From the NCBI RefSeq assembly GCF_030848805.1, contig NC_092368.1, positions 18,965,341 to 19,029,340 on the forward strand: 64,000 nucleotides of DNA, given 5' to 3'. The translations under genes were made by a program, and so were the position numbers. Every line of letters starts with the position of its first letter. Positions within the stretch are counted from its first letter, which is position 1. A model generated the notes under the pieces. That model was not told the origin of the DNA. It was given only the letters and a program-made list of their open reading frames with translations, and ran no database searches. Source of the DNA: Temnothorax longispinosus (lineage: Eukaryota > Arthropoda > Insecta > Hymenoptera > Formicidae). This document shows positions 10,082-21,547 of the stretch, piece by piece.

Positions 10082-11963
10082 GTCATTGGCAATTAATTAA
10101 TTGATTTTGCAAAAACGATTTACGCGGTTTATATGTCTCGAAGATTACAGAAATTGTTCCAAAAAACGTAATATGCAATCTATGATAATCATGATTTAAT
10201 ATATAAGTTAAAAGCTCTCTAGAAAAAAAGTGATAGTCCATATTAACTAATATTTAAAACGTTAATAATACATCGTAATTCCAAGTATGATCTAAGTATT
10301 GTAATGGAATATTAAATAGCTTTAACACCAACAACCGGCAGAGATGTAATTCTGTAAAATTGTAATGTCATTCTGCTATTATGTTCATAAATTTAATCTA
10401 ATATACATATAAGCAAAATTTTTTACTCAAAGTCTTGAACTTTGACATTTTAATCACGGCACTAAAATCTTACAACGCAATCTGTAAAGTGCGATATTAT
10501 TTGAAAAATCGAGAAGTGGGTTTATTTTAATTGTGTATCTCATAATTATGAATCTCAATTAATATAATACGCAATTATTATAGATATACGTAACGCACTT
10601 TTGTACGTAGCATGCATAATAGATTTATTCAGTCGCGTTAGTTCTTAGAATCACTAGATGCAATTTTCTTACAATTTATTTCAACCTGTTACGTTAACAA
10701 AGAATAAAAGGAGTTAACATACAATATAATGTAAAGTATTAATTCTCAATTAATACGTTTCGTGCCACGTCTACTGATGTTGTGTTCTCCATTTAAGCCG
10801 TCTCTAACATTTTGAAATGTAACATAGTTATCATATAATGTACCATCGTTGTAGTACACGCGGTCTGAATGGACAGTCGCGTAAAAACGGCGCGACATGG
10901 AACGTGTTAAAAACAATAAGATTTATGTAACGCAATACAAATGAGATCTACAAGCATACAATCAATTATAGTGCGTTCTTTATATATAATTATGCCCCTA
11001 ATTAATAATGCTAATTTTTTTATGTGCTTCGAACTTATTTTTTGCTGTCATTTCTTTATGTTATAGTCTAATTTGATACCTTTATTTACTTCATCTTCTG
11101 AGATATCTCTGAGATCTCTGATGATAGAATAAAAATTATTTATTTGAGTCACTTCTTGAAAACTTTTTGTTTAGCTCGCGCGGAAAACAAATACGCAAAT
11201 GATATCGTTAGAATATAAACAAGTATATATATGTATATAATATACATGTATACATCATATACTATATATATCACAAATAATGTAATATTTAAAAAGGTAC
11301 TACGTTTTAAAATTAAATAAATTTAATACAATTTAATCTAAAAATTTAAGAACATACGTAAAACCTTTCTAGTATATAACGAGATAGTAACACGCTGGCA
11401 GTTTGATAGCTGAATTCAAATATTTAAATAATTAACAACAAATGTATTTGCAGTAAATATTCTAACGAAGGAATCTATTGATGTTATTTGACAAGAATTT
11501 AAGAGACGCACGGCGGAACCGCGCAAACCAATTAGGTTTATATCTATTACAGAATATACAGGATGAAAAGTTGTTTGTTAAATGTGACATTTTGTATTTA
11601 TAACGAGATCTGTTATTATCATTGTTAGTTTGCGGTGACCTCGCAAAAGAGTGAGATCGTAATCGTCAAAGGTATATTTTCAGTAAAATATTATCTCGAC
11701 ATTATTTCGTTTCGCGGTAAGTGGTAAAATAATATTAATTATGCTTCAAAAAATAATATAACTTAATATAATAAAATAACTTCAATACATAAGGTGAATT
11801 GTTAAAACTGTAAGGCTTACACATAGATTTTTTTGAAGAATAAATTGTCTAAACATGTAGACTCATTGTCAGTTCTGCTTGTTCAAAATTGTCATTTAGA
11901 GTTATCAAAGTCTATGATGTTCCAATCAACATCAGTAATCATATATTGCATGTTTTTAGTATA
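10082..11963. other. AT-rich intergenic DNA
   Basis: This stretch holds only one small open frame (10746-10898, listed separately). The rest shows no repeat or gene I can support. Confidence 0.4.
10746..10898 (-). other. Unrecognised 50-codon open frame
   Basis: A minus-strand ATG frame begins MSRRFYATVHSDRVYYNDG, continues with YDNYVTFQNVRDGL and ends TKRIN and a stop. The composition looks protein-like (balanced, not Lys/Asn/Ile/Phe-rich) in an otherwise AT-rich, ORF-poor region. It could be a small peptide gene, or the last exon of a gene whose other exons I did not find; no clear splice acceptor precedes it. I do not recognise the family. Confidence 0.3.
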
Positions 11964-12962
11964 AAGAATATTTATTATTATATATAATAACGTTTTTAAC
12001 AATAAATTTCTTTTATTAAAATGTAGGTATATAAGTATAAGTAACAAAACTGATAATGCCATATTTATGTGAGTTTATATTTAAAAAATCACTTTTAATC
12101 TTTTAATCTGACAAAGTAACGTTTAATTACTTGATTAATTCTTTGATATATTTAATATAATTCTTTCACTAATAAACTGAATATTCAACTTGGAAAAATT
12201 TGATATCAAATGAAAATATATCGAGATCGATTTCGAAGAAGTAATAATTAGCCTATGGTGGAAGCTTCCATCATGAATTAGCCGTGAAATGCAGCAAATA
12301 TCAAAAAAACAATTACGAAGCAATAAAAGTTATTTTAGATATCTCGTTATGTCGTCTAAATGAAGAAAATTTTAAGTGAAAATCAGTTTTTGTAATTAAG
12401 AAGAAAAATGTCGTACATTATTTTTAATACAAATCTTTATCAATGTTACGAGATAACATAAAATGGATTCTTTACAAAACAGCAGATGAGTATGTTAATT
12501 TAGATCTCCTTGAATTTTAATAATTTGTGTGACTTTAATCCTCATTCTCGCGCTTTCTCGCTTCTTCCTTCCTTCATCTTCCTTCTTCCTCTTCTTTATA
12601 TTACTAAACAATTTATTAATGTAATTCACACTGTAAATATCATAAATATGATTGTATATATGTGTGTATATTATTATATTTATATGTGATATTTATAGTA
12701 AATAATAGACATATAAAAAAAATACATATATTAACAAATTAATATAAAATTTTAGTTATAAAAAGATCATTAAAATTTCATCAAATTGATGAAGTTTTAC
12801 TTTATTAGGTTAATTATTTAAATTATATTAATTATATGTGTGTGTGTGTGTGTGTGCGCACGCGCACGTGCGTGATGCGTGCGTATCTACATTTTTAGGC
12901 GACAGAAGACACAAACAAGGAATAAATTGCAGTTAAAATGGAAGACAATTAGTTGCTTTATT

Positions 12963-13052
12963 ATGGAAATTTTACAAATCATAAGCTTACTTCTCCCAGC
13001 TATTACTAATTTGAGGCCGAATTACTTTGGAACACAACAAACAATGTTATAA
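12963..13052 (+). other. Short ORF with signal-peptide-like start upstream of OTU-like gene A
   Basis: A 29-codon frame starts MEILQIISLLLPAITN and continues LRPNYFGTQQ, a hydrophobic stretch like a secretory signal. The same frame exists in copy B (21449-21547) with a different tail, after a conserved uORF-like ATG GAA GAC AAT TAG. It could be a 5' exon, but no donor found here joins in frame to the acceptor at 13459-13460. Treat it as a candidate only. Confidence 0.25.
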
Positions 13053-13481
13053 CACCGTGGAAGATGAATGAGTCCCTTGCAATAAAATCAGTGATATAAA
13101 CTTGTAAGACAAGATTGCAAAAATACATTTTTCTAATCGCGCAATCTAATTTTTAAGATTAAGGGTTCGCTTAGAAATGATTGACTTTCTTCCCGATAAA
13201 GCAACTTCCTTTTATTCTGCTAGTTTCCTTCTAAAATCTATTTCCTTTTTATCAATATAATATATGTATGTAATCTTTAATTTTTTTTATTATCATTTTT
13301 CTCTATTTTTTATATTTGTTCCAGCTATATTTCTGTATTTTTTTATGTTGATAAAGAGAAAACATACGTTTCACGTGAAATAAGCGGAATAAAATAAATT
13401 TTATATTATTCCATCTTAGATAGACGTTCAAACTTAAGGAAAATAAAATAAAAATTGCAGCTCCAAAAAACTATTTCAACA

Positions 13482-16400
13482 ATGACACAGCGTCCTTTTA
13501 ATTCTACTATCGAACAATCACAAATGGCTGAAGCTCAAAAAATCCGCGATAGGGAGATGCGCGGAATTCGGTCGACCAATTTTATTCAATGCTATTCTGA
13601 TCGTAAAAACAAAGACAGAATACAGAAAATTAATTACATAAATGACATTATACAAGATTTGGAACGCTATGGGCCAGCTGGTTTGATACATGTCGCCGTT
13701 CTGAGTAGCATAATCGAAAGACCCATCAAAATATGGAATGTTAATGGCAGTTTAAATAAAATAATCGGCAGAAGAAAAACGGGACATCATGTAGACATAG
13801 AATATCATGCGACCGAAGGAGTAGGTAAGCTCTTAATTAAATAGTTTCCAAAAGAAGTGAACCAAGTTTATGATTTCTAAGGTTTTTATGTTGTATTTCA
13901 AAACGGTTTCACCTTTTTAGTCTAGTTTAGAATAAAACTGGAAAGCGATAGAGAGAAAAATATACCTTCATGTCCCGGTATAACTTACGTTAAACTTTGT
14001 ACCTTAATACCTCATTCTTCTTACTTAACAACTCGGTCTAAATATGAAATTTGCATCATGGGATCTGTAACATCATGCCCGATTTTAACACATTGTGGAC
14101 GCGTAGATAATTAAATAACTTAACATGCTTCACGGTAAAATATATAAACTATTAACTATATCTTATTGTTCACATATCCGTCGCTACTCGTAGAAAAAGA
14201 AAAATTAAATATATGCATAGTTTTTTAAATATATTAACCCTCAATTAGCATACCTCGGTTGGGCCATCTCAAATGGCACACTAGTGCGATTTGAGATTTT
14301 GACAACTTTTAACTGTCGTATTTCAGTCATTTTTAATAAAAATTTATGTAAAATTTCCCTGGCAATCGAGTAGTGCATTTTATTTTACGAAAAAAAAATA
14401 ATTTTTATATAAAAAATTGAAATATATAAAGTACTGAACGAAAAAAAAGTGGTGCAAATTAGCACATGTGTGCTAATTGAGGGTTAAGACCATGTTTACA
14501 CATCACTTTCTATCTCGGGTGACCAAGTATGTGGTGAACAGATTTTGTAAAGTACCTGCTAGAAAATTTGTCAACAAAGAAGCTAAATATTTGAAATAGG
14601 ATTTATCGCGTACGTATATTGTTGTCGATTTTATATTGGCGGAAATATAGCAAAATTTATCAATAAAATGTAGCGATAAATTAGTAGTAAAGATCAGGGA
14701 AATCTGCAACGCAGATTCATATAGATTAATGACGATTATCCAATTTTTTATCGCTAAAATGCCATTCGTATTATATTTGCAAGCTCTACCAAAACTTAAT
14801 ACGGACGTGATCGGTATCATCAATCTGCTGCAATTTTACGCAAATGTTTTGCATGCTCCATTTTGTTCATAACTTTTTAATAAGCAATGAGAGGTAAATA
14901 AAATCTTTTTGAAGATTATTCATGATTTTAACAATCTATGTTAAAGATATTGGAGTTTGAAGCAAATTGAATCCCCTTTTCTATAGTTTTATCATACGCA
15001 GTTTAATATGATATGTAATGAGCAATTAGCAGAACATATTGCATAAAATGTCGGATTGAAAAGAATTAATTTAAATTCTGCTTTCTGATGCGAAGAAAGG
15101 GATTGAAAAGTATTGGTTCGCATAAAACTTTACCGCGCTGAATGTGAGACAGCAGTGGTTGATGCTTCGCATTGAAAAGTATTGGATCGCATTAAATTTA
15201 CTCAAAAAAAAATATTCCGTCATTTATATTCACCCGGCATAAAAAAATATTTTTTTCGAAACTTTATTACTATTTTATAACTAAATTTGTTTCTTAAGAT
15301 AAAGTCTATGATTATAAATATTTTCTCGTATTTGAAAAAAACACTTACCTTGGTGGGATTCGAACTCGGGATGACCTCTGGATCGTTAGCCAACTGCCTT
15401 ACGTGGTAGACTCCCCAGTAAAACAGGTACGTCGCATCTGCGTCGAATCTACGCAATACGTGGATGGAGATTCATCCACGAGTTATCCACGTAGATTCAA
15501 CGTTTCTTTTTCATCGTGAAAATCGAAGAACCTTATTCGCGTGGATTCAACGTTTCTTTTCTATCGCTAAAATCGATGTACCTTATTCACGTAGATTCAA
15601 CGTTTCTTATCCATCGCCAAAATCGAAGTACCTTATCCGCGTGGATTCAACGTTTCTTTTCCATCGCCAAAATCGAAGTACCTTATCCGCGTGGATTCAA
15701 CGTTTCTTTTCCATCGCCAAAATCGAAGTACCTTATCCGCGTGGATTAAACGTTTCTTTTCCATCGATAAAATCAAAGTATCTCATCCGCGTAGTATCAA
15801 TGTAAATTTTGCGTAGATATTTTCACTGTTCTCTGACAGATAATTTATCAATCTCAGGAGACATTGATGTTGTCAATCGCAATTAATATAGCTAAATGGA
15901 ACGTTTTAATGAATAATTAATGAAAATGATAGTGAGACATTTTAAAATTGAAGAATTTTATTATGTCGTAAAAATACAAAAGTTATGTGTTATAATAATA
16001 ATCAGTTTTTAAACTGAATTTGTTTTTTAAGATGATTTTTAAAAAATTATATATTTGCGCTGGTTATGACATATGTAGACTATATATAACACTTACATCA
16101 AATTAAGAAGTAGTCTACCACGTAAGGCAGTTGGCTCACGATCCAGAGGTCCCGAGTTCGAATCCCACCAAGGTAAGTGTGTTTTTATATGTGTTTTTAA
16201 ATTCAAGAAAATATTTATAATCATAGACTGCATCTTAAAAAACAAATTTAGTTAAAAAATAGTAATAAAATTTCGATAAAAATAATTTTTTTATGCCGGG
16301 TGAATATCGGAAATCAGTGTCCTCTAGTATTAAGAGGTTTTTTTTGGGTGAGTATAATTCAATACTATATGCACCAGTAGTTCTCTGTGTAATAAATTAC

Positions 16401-18374
16401 TACCAGTAATCCAGTACTGCCCAGTACTCGCCAAAATATTAAGACGTAAAACTTTCACGTAAATTCCACGTCGAATCGATGATCTCATCCACGTGGATCT
16501 GACTACCGTTTTTAAGCGGATGATCCACTCGATTGTCTACGTGAGAATTCTACGTCGCTGGTCCACATGAAAGAAACGTGGATTCCACGTTCCTGTTTTA
16601 CTGGGGCTACTTCTAAATTTGATGTAAATGTTATATATAGTTTACATATGTCATAACCAGCGCAAATATATAATTTTTCAAAAATTATCTTAAGAAACTT
16701 TAGTTTAAAAAAAGTAATAAAATTTTGAATTGGATATATGATATAATATTTCTTAATGTCGGGTGAATGTCAGAAACCAGTGCCGGCTCATTATGAAATT
16801 TTATGTTCGTAAATATATTTACGAAAAAAGTATATTTATAAAGTTAAAACATTCTTATCAAATCCTTACAAGGGCCTCATTTAGACAAAAATAAGAAAAC
16901 CTTTCTTATGGCATCCCTAATAAATAATGGTCGGGATCTTATCCGGGATTGGACGAGATAATGAATACATAGCACGAGCACGAAGCATGCCGATCCAGCC
17001 GATCTTGCGTTTCAGCACTGCTGCTACTGCTGCTAGGCATGCGATGGGGATAGCGCACACAAGGAAAAAGCCGTGTACGTGTGCGCATGTACATTGCAGT
17101 GTGCACGGCTCTTTCCTTGTATGCGCTATCCCCACCACGCGCCTGACTGCGGTGTTGAAACGTAAAATTTTAACAAATAAGTACGAGCTTACGCATTAAA
17201 AAGAATTCTCTTAGCTTAAAATATTCCTCGCATTCAATCGCAATCGATAACCTTCAAACAAATGCGAATTCTTGCATTAAAAAAGATTCACTTCTTCTGC
17301 TAATTGTTTTTGGATTCAGAGGCATACAAGATTTTCACGTTCTATTCCCCAGTATCGCACTGAAAAGTATTGACCCGTGATCCAATCCGAAATTGTGGCA
17401 AAGCAGAATTCATGACAAAATCTCGTGAATACGAAACAATATTTTTGAATAAGACGTTTTGTGCAGGGATAGTTTTCCTTATGAAACCAGCCACTCCATT
17501 TTTTTTTCTTACACAATATACGCACATAATTAAAATTTTTTAAAACCAACATTTTTATACATACAAAAAATTCATGTACATTTATCCTATTTTCTGCCCA
17601 AACTTTTCTAATCCTTCTCTAGGCCATTGGACCTTAAGAGGTCGCAAAGATCCCGACAATGTTATCATTGATTTAAACAGCTGTCTCTTTTCGGTGATCG
17701 GCTTTCAAATTGGGCAGGATCCATTAAAACTTCGTAAATGGACGGTGCTACAACTGAAAAACAACTTTCAGAATTTGGCCAAATGGATAAACAAGGTCAA
17801 GTTGGAGAGAAACGACAAGATGATCTTGATGATTGGCGGGGCTCGATACAGAGGTACAGAGCCTGCCCATGCTAAAGCGATCCTGGACAGATCAGAAAAC
17901 AGAGAAAGTAATTACTACAAAAAAGGTTATCCGGTTAAAGGTCATGCTAGAGGACACTCCATGAAGATCTGTTCAGAGGATGATCCTTATCAAACAGTCG
18001 AGCAATATGCTAGACAGTATTCTAAAGACAAAGCTGGTTTCCTATCACGAGCTGATCAAGACTTTGTCGCTGATTTAGCATTGCGAACAGAAGAAGCTCA
18101 ATTAGCTATGCGCAGGCTCAATGATAGAATAAATCCAACTCCTATAGAAGAAATACGTATATCGGCTAACGCTTTAAGGAATATATGCAGTGAGAGGCCC
18201 TTGCCCCAAATAAAAGTGTGGGATAAAAACGGAAATGAATATCCGCGCAGTTTACAAGATTTAGAAACGGTGAAATTAGTAATAACTCATCAACATAACA
18301 TGTCAGATATGACTGATGAGGATGTCTTCGTTATTACTTTTTATCCTGTTGTTAACGCTAGATATCGATACTAG
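13482..18374 (+). CDS. OTU-like cysteine-protease-related protein, copy A
   Basis: Two exons, 13482-13824 and 17623-18374, are joined by a GT-AG intron of 3.8 kb (GTA G / GC CAT) to give about 364 aa. I used ATG 13482; a TTGCAG acceptor just upstream (13455-13460) means 5' exons are possible. Exon 1 ends with GPAGLIHVAVLSSIIERP, IKIW, HVDIEYHA and GVGHW, resembling the C-terminal His box of OTU deubiquitinases. Exon 2 then gives DLNSCLFSVIGFQIGQDP and LRKWTVLQLKNN, resembling the OTU N-terminal Cys box (catalytic Cys within NSCLF). The order is the reverse of a normal OTU. A conserved GHARGHSMKICSEDDPY block follows, then a variable C-terminus. AATAAA is at 18484. Activity and function are inferred; a symbiont-derived effector-like origin is possible but untested. 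Confidence 0.6.
14238..14483. mobile_element. piggyBac-type MITE
   Basis: A 246-bp insertion in the copy A intron with terminal inverted repeats CCCTCAATTAGCA / TGCTAATTGAGGG and a TTAA duplication on both sides (14234-14237, 14484-14487). Copy B has the uninterrupted site with a single TTAA at 22774-22777. TTAA targeting plus CCC termini is diagnostic of piggyBac-family mobilisation. It has no ORF. Confidence 0.9.
15348..15412 (-). repeat. tRNA-like segment (SINE head or tRNA-derived repeat), split copy
   Basis: The minus strand reads AGTCTACCACGTAAGGCAG, TTGGCTAACGATCC and GAGTTCGAATCCCACC, with box A- and box B-like words of a Pol III promoter. The anticodon and acceptor stems do not fold convincingly, so it is not an intact tRNA. 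It is interrupted at 15412 by the TIR element 15413-16606. Related copies lie at 16112-16173 and 25558-25619. Confidence 0.45.
15491..15790. repeat. 50-bp minisatellite, about 6 units
   Basis: The unit begins GTGGATTCAACGTTTCTTTT and continues CCATCGCCAAAATCGAAGTA, with starts at about 15491, 15541, 15591, 15641, 15691 and 15741. The later units are most alike. Because 50 is not a multiple of three, open frames here are chance. Confidence 0.9.
16112..16173 (+). repeat. tRNA-like repeat segment inside the TIR element
   Basis: A plus-strand copy of the tRNA-like segment with GGCAGTTGGCTCACGATCC and GAGTTCGAATCCC. It sits within the 15413-16606 element, so the same repeat occurs both inside and around it. 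Confidence 0.45.
17005..17165. repeat. miRNA-precursor-like hairpin
   Basis: The core 17046-17133 pairs GGGGATAGCGCACACAAGG...GCCGTG with its 3' complement over about 30 bp with two mismatches and a loop of about 28 nt. Outer sequence extends the stem imperfectly (CGTTTCAGCAC near 17008 with GTGTTGAAACG near 17160, with a bulge). It lies in the intron of OTU-like gene A, in DNA absent from copy B. The shape fits a pri-miRNA, but a hairpin MITE is equally possible. Confidence 0.45.
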
Positions 18375-18483
18375 GAGTATTTCCGAGACTTTAGGTAAAG
18401 TAGGAAACTTTACCATTGGTGAATGATACAAGTTTTCAACACGTCGTGTTTATTAGTTATACTGATTATGATTTTTAATTCTG

Positions 18484-18489
18484 AATAAA
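18484..18489 (+). promoter_or_regulatory. Polyadenylation signal of OTU-like gene A
   Basis: AATAAA about 110 nt after the stop; the same hexamer is at 24449 in copy B. Confidence 0.6.
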
Positions 18490-18834
18490 TGTACATATTT
18501 TTCAGTTTATTTACGATTGAAATAAAAAAAGAAAGTAAAAATATGGTAATTTTCTCGAGAGTTATATATAATGGAAAAAAGTAGCGAGGTCCTTTCCAGT
18601 GTATCTACGTATGCGAAAAATACGTGTAAATAGGTGTGTATACCTAGGGTTAAGTAGTGGTAAGAAACAAAAGTTTAAAAAAAGGCGAAAAAATTAAGTT
18701 ACAAAAAAAGAAAAAAATTTATTTCAGAACTTATTAAAAACTTAATTTAACTATTCTATACATTTCCTGTGCTTTACTTATCTCCCATTTCCATTTTCAA
18801 ATTTTGAATATTATACACATATTTTCGAGAATAA

Positions 18835-19536
18835 TTATTTCAAGAAAATATAACTAGCACGGACTTTATGTCTATTCTTTGAATGCACTCGTAATAACAA
18901 AAGAATACTAAATAACAGAGTTTTGTAATGACTAATGTCCTGCGCCGAATTATCTAGGGTGTTTAGCAAATTCTCAATTATGGTAATGTAGGAATAAAGA
19001 TGGTATCCAATGTTTCGAAGGATATAAGAACGGTATGTTTATTATAGGATGAGAATAACAGAATATGAGAGATACAAAAGGAACGTTAACACTCTCGCTC
19101 GATCTACGCTGAAGCTGAGCCTCGTTCAAACTTCGAAACTACACACGACGCGAAACGTTACAATTCGACTTCTCGGCTCGAAGGCTTCTCTGTTACTATT
19201 CCCTGGGCAACGAACGCCCTTTGCTCGCTTGCTTTCGAAAAACGACTCTCTACAAATTAACGCTCTGTTGTCATTAGACGATCGACTCTCTAATAGATTC
19301 TTCGCATGGCAACGCGGCATCGCGACACGCGCGCGACATGCGATACACACACATCTGCGCTAACACAACTCGATACATTTCAATACTACAGTAATAATGA
19401 TTCTGATTTCTGCTTCACAAATGTCCAAGTGGTTGACAATCTCGTGCAGCCAAGGAAGCATGCCATATCCTCGTGTGAGAAGTAAGGATGCTTTAGAAAT
19501 TCTGGTAGTAAAGGCGACGACTTCCAAAATTAATTT
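18835..19536 (-). pseudogene. Duplicated terminal exon of URB1/NPA1-like gene, split by a solo LTR
   Basis: The minus strand from an acceptor at 19537-19538 reads KLILEVVAFTTRISKASLL, LTRGYGMLPWLHEIVNHL and DICEAEIRIII. It is then interrupted by the LTR (19390-18987) and resumes as TIIENLLNTLDNSAQDISH to YIFLK and TAA (18837-18835). The GYGLLPWL-type stretch is typical of the URB1 C-terminal region as I recall it. Unlike the copy at 25951-26240, the frame here is otherwise intact. It has no preceding URB1 exon on this side, because the duplication boundary falls in the intron. Confidence 0.7.
18987..19390. mobile_element. Solo LTR (404 bp)
   Basis: It starts TGTAG and ends CTACA (short inverted ends, TG...CA) and is flanked by a 4-bp duplication GTAA at 18983-18986 and 19391-19394. 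Copy B has the empty site, with a single GTAA and no insertion. This is a solo LTR left by recombination of an LTR retrotransposon. The 104-codon open frame inside (19049-19363) is within the LTR and is not a gene. Confidence 0.85.
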
Positions 19537-20336
19537 CTAGAAGAAACAAATAAAAAAATGACTAATTTACATCAATAAAGTTTATATAATTTATATCAAA
19601 TAGATAATATGAAAATTGTATACAGCAATAAAGAAATGTTTTCAGATTATATGAACAGATTATATCTACTCAGTTTGTTTTATTAATACATGTAGAAAAC
19701 GATCAATTAAATATCAAAACTGCATCTTGATTTTCATTATAATTGAATTGTTATTCAATACAATCAAATTTCCTTATTTTTACTCCATCCAGTCAAACAA
19801 ATTCCCTATTTTTAGCCTTTTCTCACAATCCTCATTCTTGTTCCAAAGATGTATGTACAAAATAAAAACATCATTGTATTGACGATGCTAATAATAAGCA
19901 AGATTCAGATGTATATAGATTTCTTTCTTTTTAATTGCTTTCTTACTTTGTGTGTTTATGTGATTTAAAAATCTGACTATTTAGAGAATTAAAAGAAGGT
20001 ACATAGGTATGAAGAATATTTATTATTATTATATATATAATAACGTTTTTAACAATAAATTTCTTTTATTAAAATGTAGGTATATAAGTATAAGTAACAA
20101 AACTGATAATGCCATATTTATGAGTTTATATTTAAAAAATCACTTTTAATCTTTTAATATGACAAAGTAACGTTTAATTACTTGATTAATTCTTTGAGAT
20201 ATTTAATATAATTTTTTCACTAATAAACTGAATATTCAACTTGGAAAAATTTGATATCAAATGAAAATATATAGAGATCGATTTCGAAGAAGTATTATAA
20301 TAATTACCTCATAGTGGAACCTTCCATCATGAATTA

Positions 20337-20688
20337 AGATGTCTTTTCACGTTGACGCTCGACGCTCATTTTCAGCAAGCAAAAATTTTCAGAAATAATA
20401 TCTTTTATTTATATATGTATCCATAAAATATTATTACTTGAAGATATTACTTGAAAATAATTAATATTTTATTTATTTCGAAGTCTATGTTCGATTGTAC
20501 TATTATAGTATGATTAACGACGATTCAACGACGACGCCGAATATTAAACAAATTCAACTTTATTTCTTTGACACTAGCGTCAAATGCACGTTCTAGACTG
20601 GAGGATGAGCCGACTCTCGGCAAAAGCGAAACCACCACGTTCACCTTGTTGGCGCTCATTTTCAGCGTCTCATGAATTGGCACTTTTA
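20337..20688. mobile_element. 352-bp copy B-specific segment flanked by TTA
   Basis: Copy A reads straight through GAATTA/GCCGTG (near 12280). Copy B has 352 bp between two TTA words (20334-20336, 20686-20688). A TTA target duplication would fit a Harbinger-like MITE, but no terminal inverted repeats are obvious, so a deletion in copy A at TTA microhomology is equally possible. Confidence 0.4.
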
Positions 20689-21252
20689 GCCGTGAAATGC
20701 AGCAAATATCAGAAAAACAATTACGAAGCAATGAAAGTTATTTTAGATATCTCGTTATGTCGTTTATTTAAATAAAAAAAATTTTAGTGAAAATCAATTT
20801 TTGTAATTAAAAAATAAAATGTACATTATTTCTTATACAAATCTTTATCAATGTTACGAGATAACATAATGGATTCTTTACAAAACAGCAAATGGGTATG
20901 TTAATTTAGATCTCCTTGAATTTTAATAATTTGTGTGACTTTAATCCTCATTCTCGCGCTTTCTCGCTTCTTCCTTCTTTCATCTTCCTTCTTCCTCTTC
21001 TTTATATTACTAAATAATTTATTAATGTAATTCACACTGTAAATATCATAAATATGATTGTATATATGTGTGTATAATTTATATTCATATGTGATATTTA
21101 TGGTAAATAATATACATATAGAAAAAATACATGTATTATACAACAAATTAATATAATATTTCAGTTATAAAAAGATCATTAAAACTTCATCAAATTGATT
21201 AGTTATTACTTTATTAGGTTAATTATTTAAATTATATTAATTATATACATAT

Positions 21253-21268
21253 ATGTGTGTGCGGGCGC

Positions 21269-21330
<62 letters not shown>

Positions 21331-21365
21331 GTGTGCGCGCGCGTGCGTGCGTGCGTGCGTGCGAG
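21253..21365. repeat. (GT)n / (GC)n microsatellite
   Basis: A purine-pyrimidine alternating tract of about 110 bp. The homologous site in copy A (12838-12870) is only about 30 bp, showing expansion since duplication. Confidence 0.9.
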
Positions 21366-21448
21366 CGTATCTACATTTTTAGGAAACAGAAAACACACCA
21401 AGAAATAAATTGCAGTTAAAATGGAAGACAATTAGTTGCTTTATTATT

Positions 21449-21547
21449 ATGAAAATTTTACAAATTATAAGCTTACTTCTCCCAGCTATTACTAATTTGA
21501 GGCCGAATTACTTTGGAACACAACAAAACCGGGAGATGTCCTCATAA
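21449..21547 (+). other. Short ORF with signal-peptide-like start upstream of OTU-like gene B
   Basis: A 32-codon frame starting MKILQIISLLLPAITN, the counterpart of 12963-13052. It differs by E2K and by a changed tail after GTQQ. No in-frame splice to the acceptor near 22002 was found. Confidence 0.25.

Larger units (their letters stand above)
15413..16606. mobile_element. 1.2-kb TIR element with minisatellite, nested in tRNA-like repeat
   Basis: The ends are CCCCAGTAAAACAGG (15413) and CCTGTTTTACTGGGG (16606), flanked by CT on each side. The flanking halves rejoin to the uninterrupted family sequence GTAGACTACTTCT seen in other copies (reverse orientation), which shows it is a secondary insertion. 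Subterminal regions are rich in CCACGTGGA-like words. It contains a 50-bp tandem array and another copy of the tRNA-like repeat. No transposase is present. Confidence 0.7.
11964..19997. repeat. Tandem segmental duplication, copy A
   Basis: Sequence from AAGAATATTTATTA near 11964 to ATTTAGAGAATTAAAAGAA at 19997 is repeated in direct orientation at 20012-26749. Outside copy-specific insertions the two copies differ by scattered substitutions and small indels. The unit contains the OTU-like gene and the URB1-like terminal exon. Copy A carries an extra piggyBac-type MITE, a longer intron with a nested TIR element, and a solo LTR. Confidence 0.9.

Noticed and set aside
15464..15805. Overlapping frames with FFSIAKI-type repeats
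   Set aside because: Generated by the 50-bp minisatellite, whose period is not a multiple of three.
19049..19363. 104-codon frame in the copy A duplication
   Set aside because: Lies wholly within the solo LTR; absent from copy B's empty site.
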